DNA of 64,000 nt from Deinandra increscens subsp. villosa. Taxonomy: Eukaryota; Streptophyta; Magnoliopsida; Asterales; Asteraceae. The stretch is from positions 47,511,980-47,575,979 of the forward strand of contig JBCNJP010000025.1 of assembly GCA_039602395.1 (NCBI GenBank). Direction: 5' to 3'. The stretch's first letter is position 1, and every line of letters starts with the position of its first letter. A program made the position numbers and the translations under genes. Shown piece by piece: positions 45,938 to 58,171 of the stretch. The notes beneath the pieces are model-generated. The model had not been told where the DNA came from, made no database searches, and saw nothing but the letters and a program-made list of their open reading frames with translations.

Positions 45938-47995
45938 TTGGTTGATCAGCATTTGAAATTATTCGTGATGTCGGATTTCCAAGCTTTTTCCGTTAGACAG
46001 AACGCAATGCAAACTCAGATCAGTTTTGATAATGAAATCGGAATAAGTCAGAAAGTTCCCAAATTATTAAAGTTGGAGGATTATCATAATTGGAAGCAAC
46101 GGTTTTTTACTTACGCTAGCACAAATGACATTGATTTATGGATTCCAATTCAAAAGCTTTACACACGTCTAACTAATGCTGGTGAATATAAAGAAATCAA
46201 AGATTTTACATCTGAAGAAAGAAAAAGCTATGAACTTGAACATAGAGCTTTTGGTTATCTTACCATGGCTTTACTTACTGAATTGCTACATCTATTTAGT
46301 ACTTGCAAGAAAACTAAACAATTGTGGGATGCTTTATCGGCAAGATGTGAAGGTTATGACCAATACATAAAGAGTCGAAGAAAGGTGTTAAACAAAGATT
46401 TTGATAACTTTCAACATTATGAAAAAGAAAACATCACAACTCTTGAATCAAGATTTTCACATCTTATCAGTTAATTAAGAGTTGTTGGAATCGAGAAAAC
46501 AGATGAAGAATTGAAAGATAAAATAATGGAAGCGTTACTGGAGAAATGGGAAAATTATGTTTTGTTCATCACACATGACAAATAATTCTCTACATTATCA
46601 TTTCATGAATTAACCGAGAAACTTTATGCACGGGAAATGGAAATGATGAATTATCACAAATCAACTGCTAAATTGCAAAATCCTGAGTTGTATCATGGGC
46701 CAGGATGCAGCAAGTATAAATGCTAAAGCTAAATCAATGGGTGTTAGTACTGCACCAAGTACAACTTTCATTGGAAATGTGGTCAGGAATGTCTGAAAAT
46801 TCTGATTCTATAAGGGGTTGCAGTTTTATAATTCCGGGCATAACCAATCCGAATGCATTTTATGTCAGACAACTCATGATTGTGATGCGTTGATTCTTGC
46901 TTTGATTGCATCTTCTTTTGGGACGATTATCAATAATGTGAGTGATGCTCAGTTGACTAAAGAAGATCTAAATGAAATTGATGATGATAATTTAAATGAA
47001 ATGGATATGGCATGGAAATTGGCTATGTTAACTCAGAGAACACAAAGGTTTTACAAGAAAACTGGAAAACATGGTATTGATGCAGGTGGAAAGCTAGGTT
47101 TTGACAAGTCTAATATAAAACGTGAATCTTGGACGTTTTGCAAGAGAATGTTAGCAATTTCATACCAACCCATCTGATTCAAAAGCTACTAACAATGGTT
47201 CCTAACTGTCATAAAGTGATTCAAATAAGAAAGTTTTTAATTATTCAAGCTGGTGGAGGTTATAACTAGGGTAATTTTTTTTGATGAATTTGCATTAATT
47301 GTCACATCTGCTCAAGATGATTACTATTCAGATTCAAGTTCATATGAATCAACTGAGAATGAAACCTATGAAGCTAAAACTAATAATTTGTCGAAGGAAA
47401 ATGATTTGTTAATGAAAGAAATGAGCATTTTCACTGCTGAACTTAAGTTAGTAAAGGAAGAATTGGAGGTGTTTAAGAAGGAAGGTAAGGACTTTAAGTT
47501 GAAGAATGCAAAGTTAGTCAAAGAAAATGCTGAGTTGGTTAAAGAAGTTGAGAGGTGGAAGGTTGAAGCTAAAGATGTTGAAACTGATTTCAATGATTTA
47601 TTTGAAAAATCCAAGATTCAACTTGATTTGCTTAACAAAACTTCTGATGAGCTTGCTACTAAAGAAAAAAGTTATGCTATTGAAAATGAAGCATTGTTGG
47701 AGGAAAAGAAGGAATTAACAAGAGTCAATAAGCTGTTAAATTCAAATATAGACATTCAGAAAAGGAATGAAGATAAGTTGAAGAAAGAGTTGTTTGGTGA
47801 GCTTGACAATCTAAGATTGCAAAAATCAGAAACAAACGGGGTTGCTAAGAAATTGATCGCAACAGAAAAAAGAATGCAGAAGCACAACAAAAGATATCTG
47901 ATTTGAATATCCAAGCGATTGATACAAACCGTCTTCTGAACAATGTCACCAAGACACAACCATTCACAAGTTTCTTAGCCAAAGATGTCACACCC
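45938..47995 (+). pseudogene. SIRE-like copia gag, N-terminal part including a coiled coil
   Basis: The first frame (from about 45968) has VPKLLKLEDYHNWKQRFFTY and TKQLWDALSARCEGYD, the UBN2-type gag of SIRE/Maximus elements, and stops at 46472. Homology continues with in-frame stops to 46700. The next part (46818-47177) carries the gag phrase DEDLNEIDDDNLNEMDMAWKLAMLT-type acidic segment and GFDKS, with a frameshifted knuckle after it. Then 47253-47906 encodes about 170 residues of Lys/Glu-rich coiled coil. A frame change lies near the A6 run at about 47870. The coding region is cut at 47995 by a solo LTR and resumes at 52333. Confidence 0.8.
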
Positions 47996-50900
47996 TGAAC
48001 TTTCAGAATGGAGGCGTGTGACGTCATGGATCATTATCGTGGATACGTAGAACGACCTCTATCAGATTATTATACGTTTGGAAAAACAAGTATGTCATCA
48101 AAGTTGCAGCGGAAAATATGTTAACAAGACATTGTTTTACAATACTAAAATATGAATTCTTCCAGAAATACTAAGATAAAGTAGTTGAGTCTTGAAATCG
48201 TTTTGACCAAGGATTTGAAAGGCAAGTGTTTCATAAATTATTTCATGATGACGAATGAGACTATGACTCCATAATGTAGGCCCTAAGGTTTAAAATCCCA
48301 TTTGCATACGGTTTGACTTGGTTACCTGAGAAATACATGAGTTTAAAAAGTCAACATAATGTTGGTGAGTTCACAGGTTTAAGACGCTTATAAGTAAATT
48401 TATAAACAGTTTATAACATACAAAATATTATAAATGTCTTAAGTGAATAGACTCGTGAGAGTCAAGTTTTACACAAATGTACGAAGGACTTGTGCAGTTC
48501 AAGCACGGTTTGACTTGTGCAGTTCAAGCACGGTTTTAACTTGTGCAGTTCAAGCACGATTTGACTTGTGCGGTTAAAGCACGGTTTGACTTATGCAGTT
48601 CAAGCACGGTTTGACTTGTGCAGTTCAAGCACGGTTTCAGGCATTCATGATATTATAAGTATGGTTATTGCTATATTGACTTTACCCGATCCTTGATTTT
48701 GAACACTAACTGATTTACCCACCGGATGGTAACTTCCCCCAAGAAATACCACTGGCATAAAATAACTGACATGTACCCCGTGACTTGTATACGCTGATTT
48801 AGAACTGGAGCGACCAGCTAGGGCAGAGGCGTCAACCCAAATAAATCTATTCACTAGTTATCGTTCCGTACAAAATTAATCGAAATCAATTGATGGTGGG
48901 CTTTGCAGTAACAATTTATCCACAAGATTACCGCGAATGGGGTTACGAAAGGACATATAATCAAATACTGTGTTACAGTTGTATCATAATATCAATCAGG
49001 CGTTTGACTGGACGTTTATATTTATTTTCTAATAAATATAGGACTAGTAGACATAATTATGGTTCCAATAATTATTTAAAGTGTGTTTGTCTGTTTCATG
49101 ATTCTTCCCAAAAGTATTTAAAATAGTTTAAAGGAAAAACTTTATATACAATCAAAAGAATGTATAAAGTTTGGTGTTTCATGTATTTCTCCCCCATTGA
49201 TAAAACAGTAAAGGAAAAGGGGTCGTGAAACTCACTTGATTCAAGATAATGATGAAAGTTGTATCGTGCTGGATGTAGCAAGTAAAACAATGTCCTATTA
49301 ATAAATAATAAGATAGTTTTAAGGTACTGTTTCAGTTGGATAATGTTTAGTAACCCAAACGATCCTGGTCGAGTTTTGACATAAAATTCCCGTTTATATT
49401 GTTTGGAAAGCCCGTTTGAAATATTTATTTTTCAAATAAATATTTAGGTTAATGAATATATTTATAGTTGAATAAATATATATCTTTTAGAAATAATTAT
49501 AAATCATATAATTATTTAAGGTTATGAGAATATATAGTTAGATCAAGTTTTGAACATCGAGACAAATAATAAAGTATTTTATTGTTTGAAGTTCATTTTA
49601 TATATCTTAAGCTTAAGTTCATAATTATAGACAACAATTATATATAAGTCATAGAAATATTTCTGAAAATAAATATATATAACTTATAGAAATGATATAT
49701 GTTTCAAAATTCTCAATATTTTAGAAAAAATATAAATCTTTATATTTTTAGAAATTTAGTCGTTGAATTTGCCGCTATAAGATGCAAGTATCTGACAAAT
49801 GATCGTTATGATAATTAATATTTAATTCCGTAAATATTATTATGTTAATGTTATCTCAAATAGTTTTTCTAAATTATATTTAGAAAATAATAAAATATTA
49901 AAAAGACATATCTCTGTGATGTGTTTTTAACACTTTTAAGAAAATATATAAGTTTCACGTTGAGTAAGTTCAAAATATAACTCCGTATATTTTTAGGTCC
50001 AACGTCTGGAATTATTATATTATATATATAAGTATTCCGTTAAGTAATACGATATGAAAACTAATATTTAAGTCCTTAAATATTACTGGTTTGTAATAAC
50101 TTTAAAATAAATATTTCAAGTTAATAAAAAATATGAGATCTAAATATATAAGCACTTAGTTAGTAATTATGAGTCCAAACGCTCGGTATTTAAGAATATA
50201 TATGTTTTATAAAAAATAACCTATTTTTTTATAACACATAGTCAAAATATATTCCTTTGTCCAAAATATACTCGTTTATATATTTTTAGTCCAATGTGTC
50301 ACTTTGACGGTCCCCGAGTCAGTTTTTATACTGCTTGGTCTATAATCTTTTTAGTCCTCACAACAAATTGTCAAATATATATTGTGACACAAGTGCTTAA
50401 ATATTAACGTTAGTTTAATATTATAGGACAATTTGTTCATTTATATATATTTAGTGGGTGGAGTGTCAAGACTCGTTTTGGGTGATTAAATTTAAAAAAT
50501 GAACAACGAAAATGATTAACTTGAGAAGTTTAGAATTTTACCTCTAGCACTAGGCTAGGTGATGAACCGAAAGAGGCGAGAATATCTCCGTAGACCCGAT
50601 CGAAAAATATCGAGTTTGAAAAGTTTGACCCGAAAGGTAAAGTGGTCTTTTGCAGGCTAGTTTTCGGTGCTTGTTAGGAGCAAACGTTGAGGCCGTTTGA
50701 GAGGTGGCTGGGTAGACTTTCCGTTGGTGGTGAAAGGATGGTGCTGCTATGGTCTGATGGTGGTGTAACTGTGGTGTAAAGGTGGCAGTTGAGGCTGTTT
50801 TGCTCCAAAACGAAAAAAATGCGTCTGATCCAGGATTTAGAATGGGGTTGTGACTTTTTTTTTTAATTCAACATCACAATTCTATTTGTGATTTTCAAAG

Positions 50901-52327
50901 ACATCAGAAAGGAGGAAAAAATAAAGTGATTGTGGTGGTGTTAGACTCGGCCGAACAAGAGGGAGAGGCGAGAGGAAGAGTGACGATGGTGAAGGTCATG
51001 GTGGTGGTGCACCGGTGGCTTAGCGGCGGCGGGTAGGGGGTTGTGACGTCGGGTCAGCAGCAGTAACAGAAAATGAGGAGGGAGATTGGTGATGATGATG
51101 GTTACAGAGATGGCGGTGGTGCGGCTGGGAAGTGCTGCGGTGGCGGACAGGAGGTGGTGTGGTGGTTGTTGGCGACGGACAATGGCAGCAGTAGACCATC
51201 GGCCGCCGACTGGGGTGGTGGTGGCTGGTGTCGGCTGGAGAAATGAGAAGAGAGGGAGGAGGTGTGGTGGAAGCTTGTGTTGTGAGTTGGGGTTTTGAAG
51301 AGGTGATTGAGTGTGGTGGTGGATAAAGAGGTAAGGTGAGCTTGAGTGTTTAGAATTAAAACACTTGATCATGAACAAATATCTGGCATTTCTTTACCTT
51401 AGTTAGTTTAGGGGTTAACTTAGGTTAGGTAATGTAGTTAGGGAATTTAAGTGGTATTTTTATAAAAGTTAACACTTTTAGTATTATTTTATAAAATCTA
51501 CAAATATAAATGTAGTGTCATCATAAAATAATTAATTCAAAGTTGATGGAGACTTTAATTAGGCCAAAAATATAAAGAATGGGTGTCAGGCCGGTACAGT
51601 TCATGTTAGGCCGGTATGCGAGGCTTTCGCTGATTTTCACGTGGTTCGTTTTGTTATTCACTAAAATTAGCCGGGAATATTATCTTTGAGCTTAAAAGTG
51701 TCGGGTCACCCGTTGGACAATATTTTTAGGCTCAGTCTGTTTGTTTCGCGGTGTTGGGCCGGACTAGGCCCAATTTAGCATACGAGTGAATCACACTGAA
51801 TCGTTCTGGCGTTCTGATCGAGTTGGGTTTCTAGATTATTTATGAGACTTATATATTGATAAAAAATTATTGTTTTAGTCGTAAATTTAATTATTTAGAA
51901 GTTTCGTCATTTATTTATTTTATTTGCTTACCGCGTCCAGAAAAAATAAATAATTTCTTTAAATTGTTTAAAGCTCGAATATTTTTTAGTAGTCAAAACT
52001 AACTAAAATTTTAAATAAAATATTCACTTAAAGTGTTAGTCGGGTGTCGGTATGGCGTTTTACGACATCGTTTCAAGAAAAAAAATAAAAAATCATTTTA
52101 TATTTTATGTTTCTTATTATTATTAAAATTCCACAATCACATGGTTGAATTTCATTCTTGTTACCGGTATGTTTTTCCAGTACAAACGTGAGAATTGTCA
52201 AGGTTGAACGTTTTCGTGCATAGTGTTTACTAATAATACTATTAAATCAAGTCATGCACATGTATATACGTATATATATATAGTCAAAGTGTAGGTTTGA
52301 CCTTGTATTTTCTGACGGGTTGTCACA
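47996..52327 (-). mobile_element. Solo LTR (4.33 kb) inside the SIRE-like gag
   Basis: The minus strand starts TGTGACAACCCGTC at 52327 and ends CAGGGTGTGACA at 47996. AAAGA flanks it at 47991-47995 and 52328-52332. The gag frame reads through the site when one AAAGA is kept (FLAKDDNIERVFDK). UTR-like sequence occurs on the minus strand at 51380-50940. No PBS or coding region adjoins it. Its length allows unrecognised insertions inside. Confidence 0.85.
48487..48637 (+). repeat. Six-copy 25-26 bp minisatellite
   Basis: The unit GACTTGTGCAGTTCAAGCA-CGGTTT repeats six times with few changes. Each unit contains the interrupted palindrome TGTGC-AGTTCAA-GCACG. There are no unique spacers, so it is not a CRISPR-like array. 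Confidence 0.95.
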
Positions 52328-52332
52328 AAAGA

Positions 52333-53460
52333 CGATAATATTGAAAGAGTTTTTGATAAGACATTTACACCCTTGACAATCATCAAAGAAGCTGTCAATA
52401 ATGTGAAAGACCAAATTGAAGATTATGATTGCTCAAAGTTTTCATTGTCAAATTCTGAGGAAGAGAAGGTTGTGAAGAAGAAGAAAAACAAGAAAACTTG
52501 CAAAAAGATTGAAATGAAATATGAGATTCCAAAGTTTTCAACGTTTGTGTCTGATTCGTCATCGACGGAGATTGAACAATCAGCTACTTCTACTGAGAAG
52601 ATTAAATCTCATACTGATATTGATGAGAAAATTTTCTATGCTTAAAAGAATGTTCAAGAAGTTAAAGCTAAATTTTCTAGGTTAGCGAAGAACGGGCATA
52701 AATCTTCAAGCTCGGAAGAGAAGATTTTAGGAAAATGTGTTGGTTTGGGTTTTCAATCAAGAGTTATTGAAGATGGTGGTATTCAAGTTCAACCACAACA
52801 AAAATTGAAAAAGGTTCAATAGAAACAAATCAAGAATGATGTTTAGAGTTGAAAAAGTTCAACTTGAGAGGTTTTACAAACTCAAGGGTTCAGAATAAAT
52901 ATTTCCTGACAAAGAATTCCCACTTCACTGCGTGGATGCTCAGAAAATATCTAAAGTTTTTGTGAAAGATGTTTCTCCAAAGAACAAGAAGAATCAAAAT
53001 GCTATATTTTCTTCTGGAGGTTCAGATTCTACTCCAAAGAGCCTGACTTCAAAATGGGTTCATGATCATCGACATCAGGTATATGATACTTATTATGATC
53101 ATGTTGGATATGTTCACTTTTGTGAAGCTTTGCAGGTTCCCAAACATCGTTTATGTTACATTTGCCGACAAAAAGGGCATATAACACAAAATTGTCCGGT
53201 TTCTGCTGTTCTACTCAAAGAAATCAAAAGGTTTAAGTTTTTGGTAAAACTGCCAGGCCAAAGTTCATTGACGAACATGGCAAAGTTTTTGACGACTTTG
53301 AACCTACATTCTTTAAAAAGCAAGAAAGATTTATTCCAAAATTCTCAAACGTGTCAAATGTAGGTTGTTCGTCACAATCAACTGTGATTGATTCATCAAA
53401 GACCGCATTACCAAAAGAACAACAAAAATGGAAACCTAAAGTGGTTTCAAAGCAAAACTA
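52333..53460 (+). pseudogene. SIRE-like copia gag, C-terminal part with CCHC knuckle
   Basis: Continues the gag after the solo LTR. 52373-52645 encodes a Lys/Ser/Glu-rich linker ending in TAA. A further frame at 52932-53363 contains WVHDHRHQVYDTYYDHVGYVHFC-type sequence and an intact CCHC knuckle CYICRQKGHITQNC (53154-53195). At least four stops break the frame. The protease, integrase, reverse transcriptase and RNase H that normally follow are absent. Confidence 0.8.
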
Positions 53461-53788
53461 GGACACTGGTCGACGAGAAGCGATTCGCTTCGGGTAATTT
53501 AAAATCTAATGTGTTTGACCAATGTGCAGGTACTTCTGGAAGACTTATCGATGATTGAAAAGTTGTTGATGGAGGAGTATTCTACTTCTTTTAAGTTAAA
53601 TTTCATGTGATATCATCTTTTTAACCTGAAAGTTTTCTGAAAACTTCCATTGACAGGATCCCGTGTCGGTTGATCAATTTTCTTTCTTTACATTTCGTTT
53701 GTTATTTAGGGCGAGAAAATTGAAAAAAAGCCAACAATAGTGTCATGTTTTTATAAAATGAAAAATCCAAAAATAGGGTTTTTCATTT

Positions 53789-53801
53789 TAAGGGGGAAAA
53801 A
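53789..53801 (+). other. Probable polypurine tract of the SIRE-like element
   Basis: TAAGGGGGAAAAA lies about 330 bp after the gag remnant. It suggests that the pol region was lost between gag and the 3' end. Confidence 0.5.
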
Positions 53802-54900
53802 TGCATGTTATGAAAAAAAATGCAAAAATATGGTGAAGGTGAATAAATGCAAAATATATAAAATTTTGAGAAATTAATCATCGGGAAATGATAGTACATT
53901 AGCTTACGTAAATCAGAAAGTATTCAAATGCGATATACACAAAATACTCATGCTTGACCATGTGGATAACATCTTGAAGCGTATTTCATGACAAAAAGAA
54001 AATGTGTGAAAAACAAAAATGAGAAGTCATTGTGTATACATGTGTTCATTTTGCAAAGATTTAAACTTGTTTGATTTTCTTTATTATCTCAAACGATCGG
54101 ACTTTCTCTGTGTATCGAAAGATCGACCTGATTGTTGTTCGTTTGAGGTTCTCCTTTATTTTCTTTGGTGTTTCGTATAATTCATCGGACTTTCCCTACG
54201 TGTTCACAAGACCGACCTGATTGTTGTTAAATTATACAATTTCAACTTGTTTTATCTTTCTAATTTTTGTTAAATCCGAGGCCTTATTTCTTTTTGCGTG
54301 GAACACAGTTGACGATATCATGATTACAATACATTTTGTGATAATCACAAGTGTAGTCACACGAGAAAAAGAAAAATGTCTGAATATATCAGATATTATG
54401 GGATACACTGGTCAAAGCAAATCTAATCAATACTTTAACATATCTAGATGTTATGAGTATGATTCTGTCTGAGTTTAAGATGGACAAATTATACCAGCAA
54501 TCAACATGGCTTGTGAGCTTCATTTAGTTGAAATTGAAGTATAGTTCAGTGCGTTATGTTCAATATGATCCCTGATAGTAATTTGTCTCATACCAAAAAT
54601 AGACTTTGATTCTGTATTGCATTTTCATTTCATTTCAGAAAATTCAAAAAGATTTTTGGTGTGTTTTAGCATAAGTTTGAAAAATCAAAAAGATTTTAGG
54701 TTTGTTTTGATATAAATCTTTCTAAGATATAGATTTTTCTAAAAGCCAAAAAGATTTTGTTTCTTCTTTTTTTCCGATCTGGTCGACACGGGATACAAAT
54801 CAAATTTTCAAAACCTATATCTTAGAGTCTCGAAGAGACGTTTTGTGCCAAGATTATCCAACTAAACAAATTACAACTTCTAGATACTAAAGTGAATATT
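53802..54900 (+). repeat. 3' non-coding region of the SIRE-like element with internal repeats
   Basis: ATCGGACTTTC...GACCTGATTGTTGTT occurs twice (54095-54139, 54183-54228; 88-bp period). AAAAAGATTTT-type phrases repeat at 54640-54760. CCCGTGTCG at about 53660 appears inverted (CGACACGGG) at about 54785. No 3' LTR matching 45087-45425 was found. Confidence 0.45.
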
Positions 54901-55998
54901 ATAATAGTATGAGTGTCTTCCGTCAATTCACCACCCATAGTTATCAGTAACCACTGACGTTAACGTTCATATCATCTTTCCGTCGCAACAACCATAGCCA
55001 AGCGTCATGATCTTTTGTATTGTCTTCCACCACCTACCGCTTCCCCCTCCCGCCGCCCCTTTTCTGATTCGTATTCAACCGTCACCGTCTCCACCTTCCC
55101 GATTCATCATTGTATTCATCCTTCGCAACGTTTCCCTTTTCCATATAAAAATCATTGCCTTATTCAGAACCATCTCCCTCTTTTTTTTCCTCAACATCAA
55201 TCCTTTTTCCCTTCAAAACCTTAAAACAGCTTTCGCCATCGTTTTCTCCGTCATATTCATTTGCAGGTTTATTTCATGTATACCTATATGTTGATTGATT
55301 TCTTCTTCCTTCACAATCCGATTATGTGATTTACGATGACTATTGTCATCTTTTCAGAAAGCCCCTCTTCCACCAAATAGGCTCGGTCGTTTTTCTTCTG
55401 TAAAATCATATACTTATTATTATAATCACGGTAATTGTGACAGTTAGAAGGCAATGGTGCAGTGGAGAGGAAAGATAAAGGTTGTGACGCTTTGGAGGTG
55501 GTGGCGTGGTCGAGTTGAAAGGGGGAAGAGAAGAGGAAGGGCGTGTGGCATATGGTAAAGCAATCGGATGCTTTAGCCCTTCTTCCACCAAATAGGATCG
55601 GTTATTTTTCTTCCACTTATTATTATAATCACGATGACTGGATTTCGTTAGCAGTTACGATATTGAAATTTGGTAGTGATGGTAACCGTCTCCCGACTCT
55701 CTATCCACGAGTGGTGGTGGAAAGGAGCCCCTACATGTAAATTCAACGCATCTGTTCCCGATCAAATTTTGTTAGGATATAAACCACTTAAGTTGTCATC
55801 GAAGAATGATGAAGGTATTTTTGAAACCCACCTAAATTAGGTTTTTGATTTTAGGTTTCTAGGTTGGTTTGGATTTCAATAGTTGTTGAGGAAATATTCA
55901 ATGGTTACTGTCATCGATTCAAAATTTATTAGGCAAAAAACTGAATGATTCTGGGATATCCTTGCAATCTCCAATTACAAAAATCATTTTTTTTGTAA
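54901..55998. other. Unassigned stretch with a diverged direct repeat
   Basis: No gene is recognised. About 60 bp containing CTTCCACCAAATAGG.TCGGT and TTATTATTATAATCACG occurs at about 55361-55431 and again at about 55577-55632. The Pro/Ser-rich frames around 55007-55294 look like UTR-type sequence. Confidence 0.4.
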
Positions 55999-58166
55999 CT
56001 AGTCGGCATGCCCGTGCGATGCACGGGCAATGCCAATGTAAGCCAAGTGAAAAGTTTCGAAAGGTACAACAAAAGAAAGACATAGAACTCCGTAAGAGAA
56101 AGGATACATGTCATTAAAGCATCCTGAAATTCCATTTCGATCCCATATCTGATCCAAGAAACAAAGTTAGATTGGTTGTAGAAAGATCGCTAAAAGGAAA
56201 AAGTGCTTCAAACTAAACTCAACTGTCAAGTGATTTTGTTCATGATCTACAAAAATATAATAATAACATAAGTTTATATCAAATGGGAGGAAATATGGGT
56301 TATATTGGTGCCAGTTATACAGGTAACATGATATAATAAAACATGTAGCAACAACATATGATCAAAAACTTAAATTGTTCGACGATAGGGAAGCAAGAGC
56401 AAATTATAACATGTTCAAACACAAAACAGGCTTAACCAAACCAAAAGAAACACAACCTAACAAATGTTGAAGTGAGCGGTTTCATCCAGGTGGGTCTGGT
56501 ATTCGTGAAGCTCGAAGCGCAAAAGCTTGTGTCGACGCAATCCCGTCTTCTCTAAGAATGAGCGTCATTCCCCTTTCATTCTTAGGCAAGGGTGTATGCC
56601 ATCTTGACCGGCCCAAATAATCTGGACCCAAAATTAAATTAACCTAAACCGTAGAACCACCTGTTTGTAAGGATGAATGGAGTACTTCTGAAACAGAGAT
56701 TTGGGGATCGACTACAACAGGAAGTTGTTAAACACATTTAGTTATTATAACATAAGTGGAGAGTTGATCACAATTAGTTATTATAAGATAAGTGAATAGT
56801 TGTTGGTCACAAAAAATACCAGTAGTTGGGTGTCTAGGTTGTGGGAGGTGAGCTGCTTAGAGTAGTGTGGATTGAGGTCGTTGTGAAGATGGGTAGAAAT
56901 AGAGACGGTGCAGTAATGATGTGGCTCTTGGTGCAGTGCAACGCCTGCATCGGTGAAAACATTGACTCTGTGGTTGAAGTGTTGGTGTTCGGTGCTCCCT
57001 TGGTCTGTGAAAAGAAGCCAGCTGCCAGAATCAATTCCATTTTCAACATAGAACAGTGGCCAGGTTAGCCCTATGAATGCTGAGGGGACTTGTTGATGTG
57101 TTTTCGTGTGAGCTCGTACACCAAATCTACAACCAAATCTTGTTCCCCACCATAAAGTTTAACTTTCTTTGCCCCTCTGCATGACCGCCACTGTGGAAAC
57201 TGAATTGGTGCTACCTATAGTTAAATGATGCAAAATATTAGTAAGGCATGCACAATAAACAGATTAATGGTCGAGCCTTTTTATATACACTCCACAACAT
57301 GCGATGCATGCTCATTATAACGTGATGTGATTTCGTGGGCCTGTTAGTTTCAAAGTTATTCCACTGGACTTGAATTAAGTTACAATGAATCCTGATTGGT
57401 TAAATTGGCGAAGGGAAAAAACTAAAAGGCCATAGTGGGTCTTGTATGTTAAAGCAATTACATTAGGGCCTGGTCTAGTTTGGTAAATGATTATGGGCCT
57501 GTTTGCGAAAGGTCACAGTGGGCTTGGTATGGCAAAACAATCATGTAGGGTCCTAATGTCGTTTGATGAATGATTATGGCCCTGTTTGTTTGATAAACCG
57601 GGTTTTGGGTGTGTTAGAATTTCAGCCCATACTATGTAATTAAAGTATAGCAGATCCATGTGATCATAACAATATTTCAAAACACTTAACCATTATTACC
57701 TTAAAATTAGTACTAAGACCAACACCTTTAAATAATGTGAAGGCGCTCACCCGTGCATAGTCGGCTTCATCATGGGGTTCAACTTTTAACTGGAAGGTGT
57801 CATTATGAACCTCCCACTTTGAAAGCTTTGCAATAAATCAAGTCGGCAACACTTGGAGTAAAAAAGTGAACTTCTGATATTAGTAGCGAATCAATTATGT
57901 GTTTAAAAATCATGGCACCACATAGTTAATCATTAGGCTTTGTATGTATAGCCAGGAGTAATACTACATGTTTATGGTATGATTCATCGGTTGTCTCAAC
58001 CACGCATGAATGAACAAACTCCACCCCATTCCTATTCTTTCGGATCTACAGGCCCTCACCATTAAACACAACAACCTCGACCTTCTTCACCTTCTTTCCT
58101 TTTAAGCACAACTTTCGTATACCTTGGCCATTGAACGAATTTAGGAAAGATGACCAGGTGGCATCG
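55999..58166 (-). mobile_element. Helitron with a clear 3' terminus; 5' end not located
   Basis: On the minus strand the end reads GGCATT-GCCCGTGC-ATC-GCACGGGC-ATGCC-GA-CTAG followed by T. The stem has eight perfect pairs, extended by five more across a one-base bulge, and CTAG (56002-55999) is the Helitron end. The element extends to higher coordinates, and 58166 is only the limit set by the next LTR. The interior has possible captured exon fragments but no Rep or helicase, so it is non-autonomous. Confidence 0.7.
56482..56628 (-). pseudogene. Exon-like fragment of unknown gene within the Helitron
   Basis: A 48-residue open stretch on the minus strand reads GPDYLGRSRWHTPLPKNERG at its start and ends at TGA, preceded by a CAG acceptor-like site. 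Its residue content looks protein-derived. I do not recognise it. Capture of a host exon is possible but unproven. Confidence 0.3.
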
Positions 58167-58171
58167 TGTAC

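Noticed and set aside
47366..47614. Minus-strand ORF opposite the coiled coil
   Set aside because: It is the reverse complement of a Lys/Glu-rich coding region and has no independent support.
48487..48637. CRISPR-like array
   Set aside because: Units are head-to-tail with no unique spacers, in a plant LTR.
50941..51378. His/Pro-rich minus-strand ORF of 145 residues
   Set aside because: It matches the expected UTR region of the 4.3-kb solo LTR and has low-complexity content typical of such leaders.
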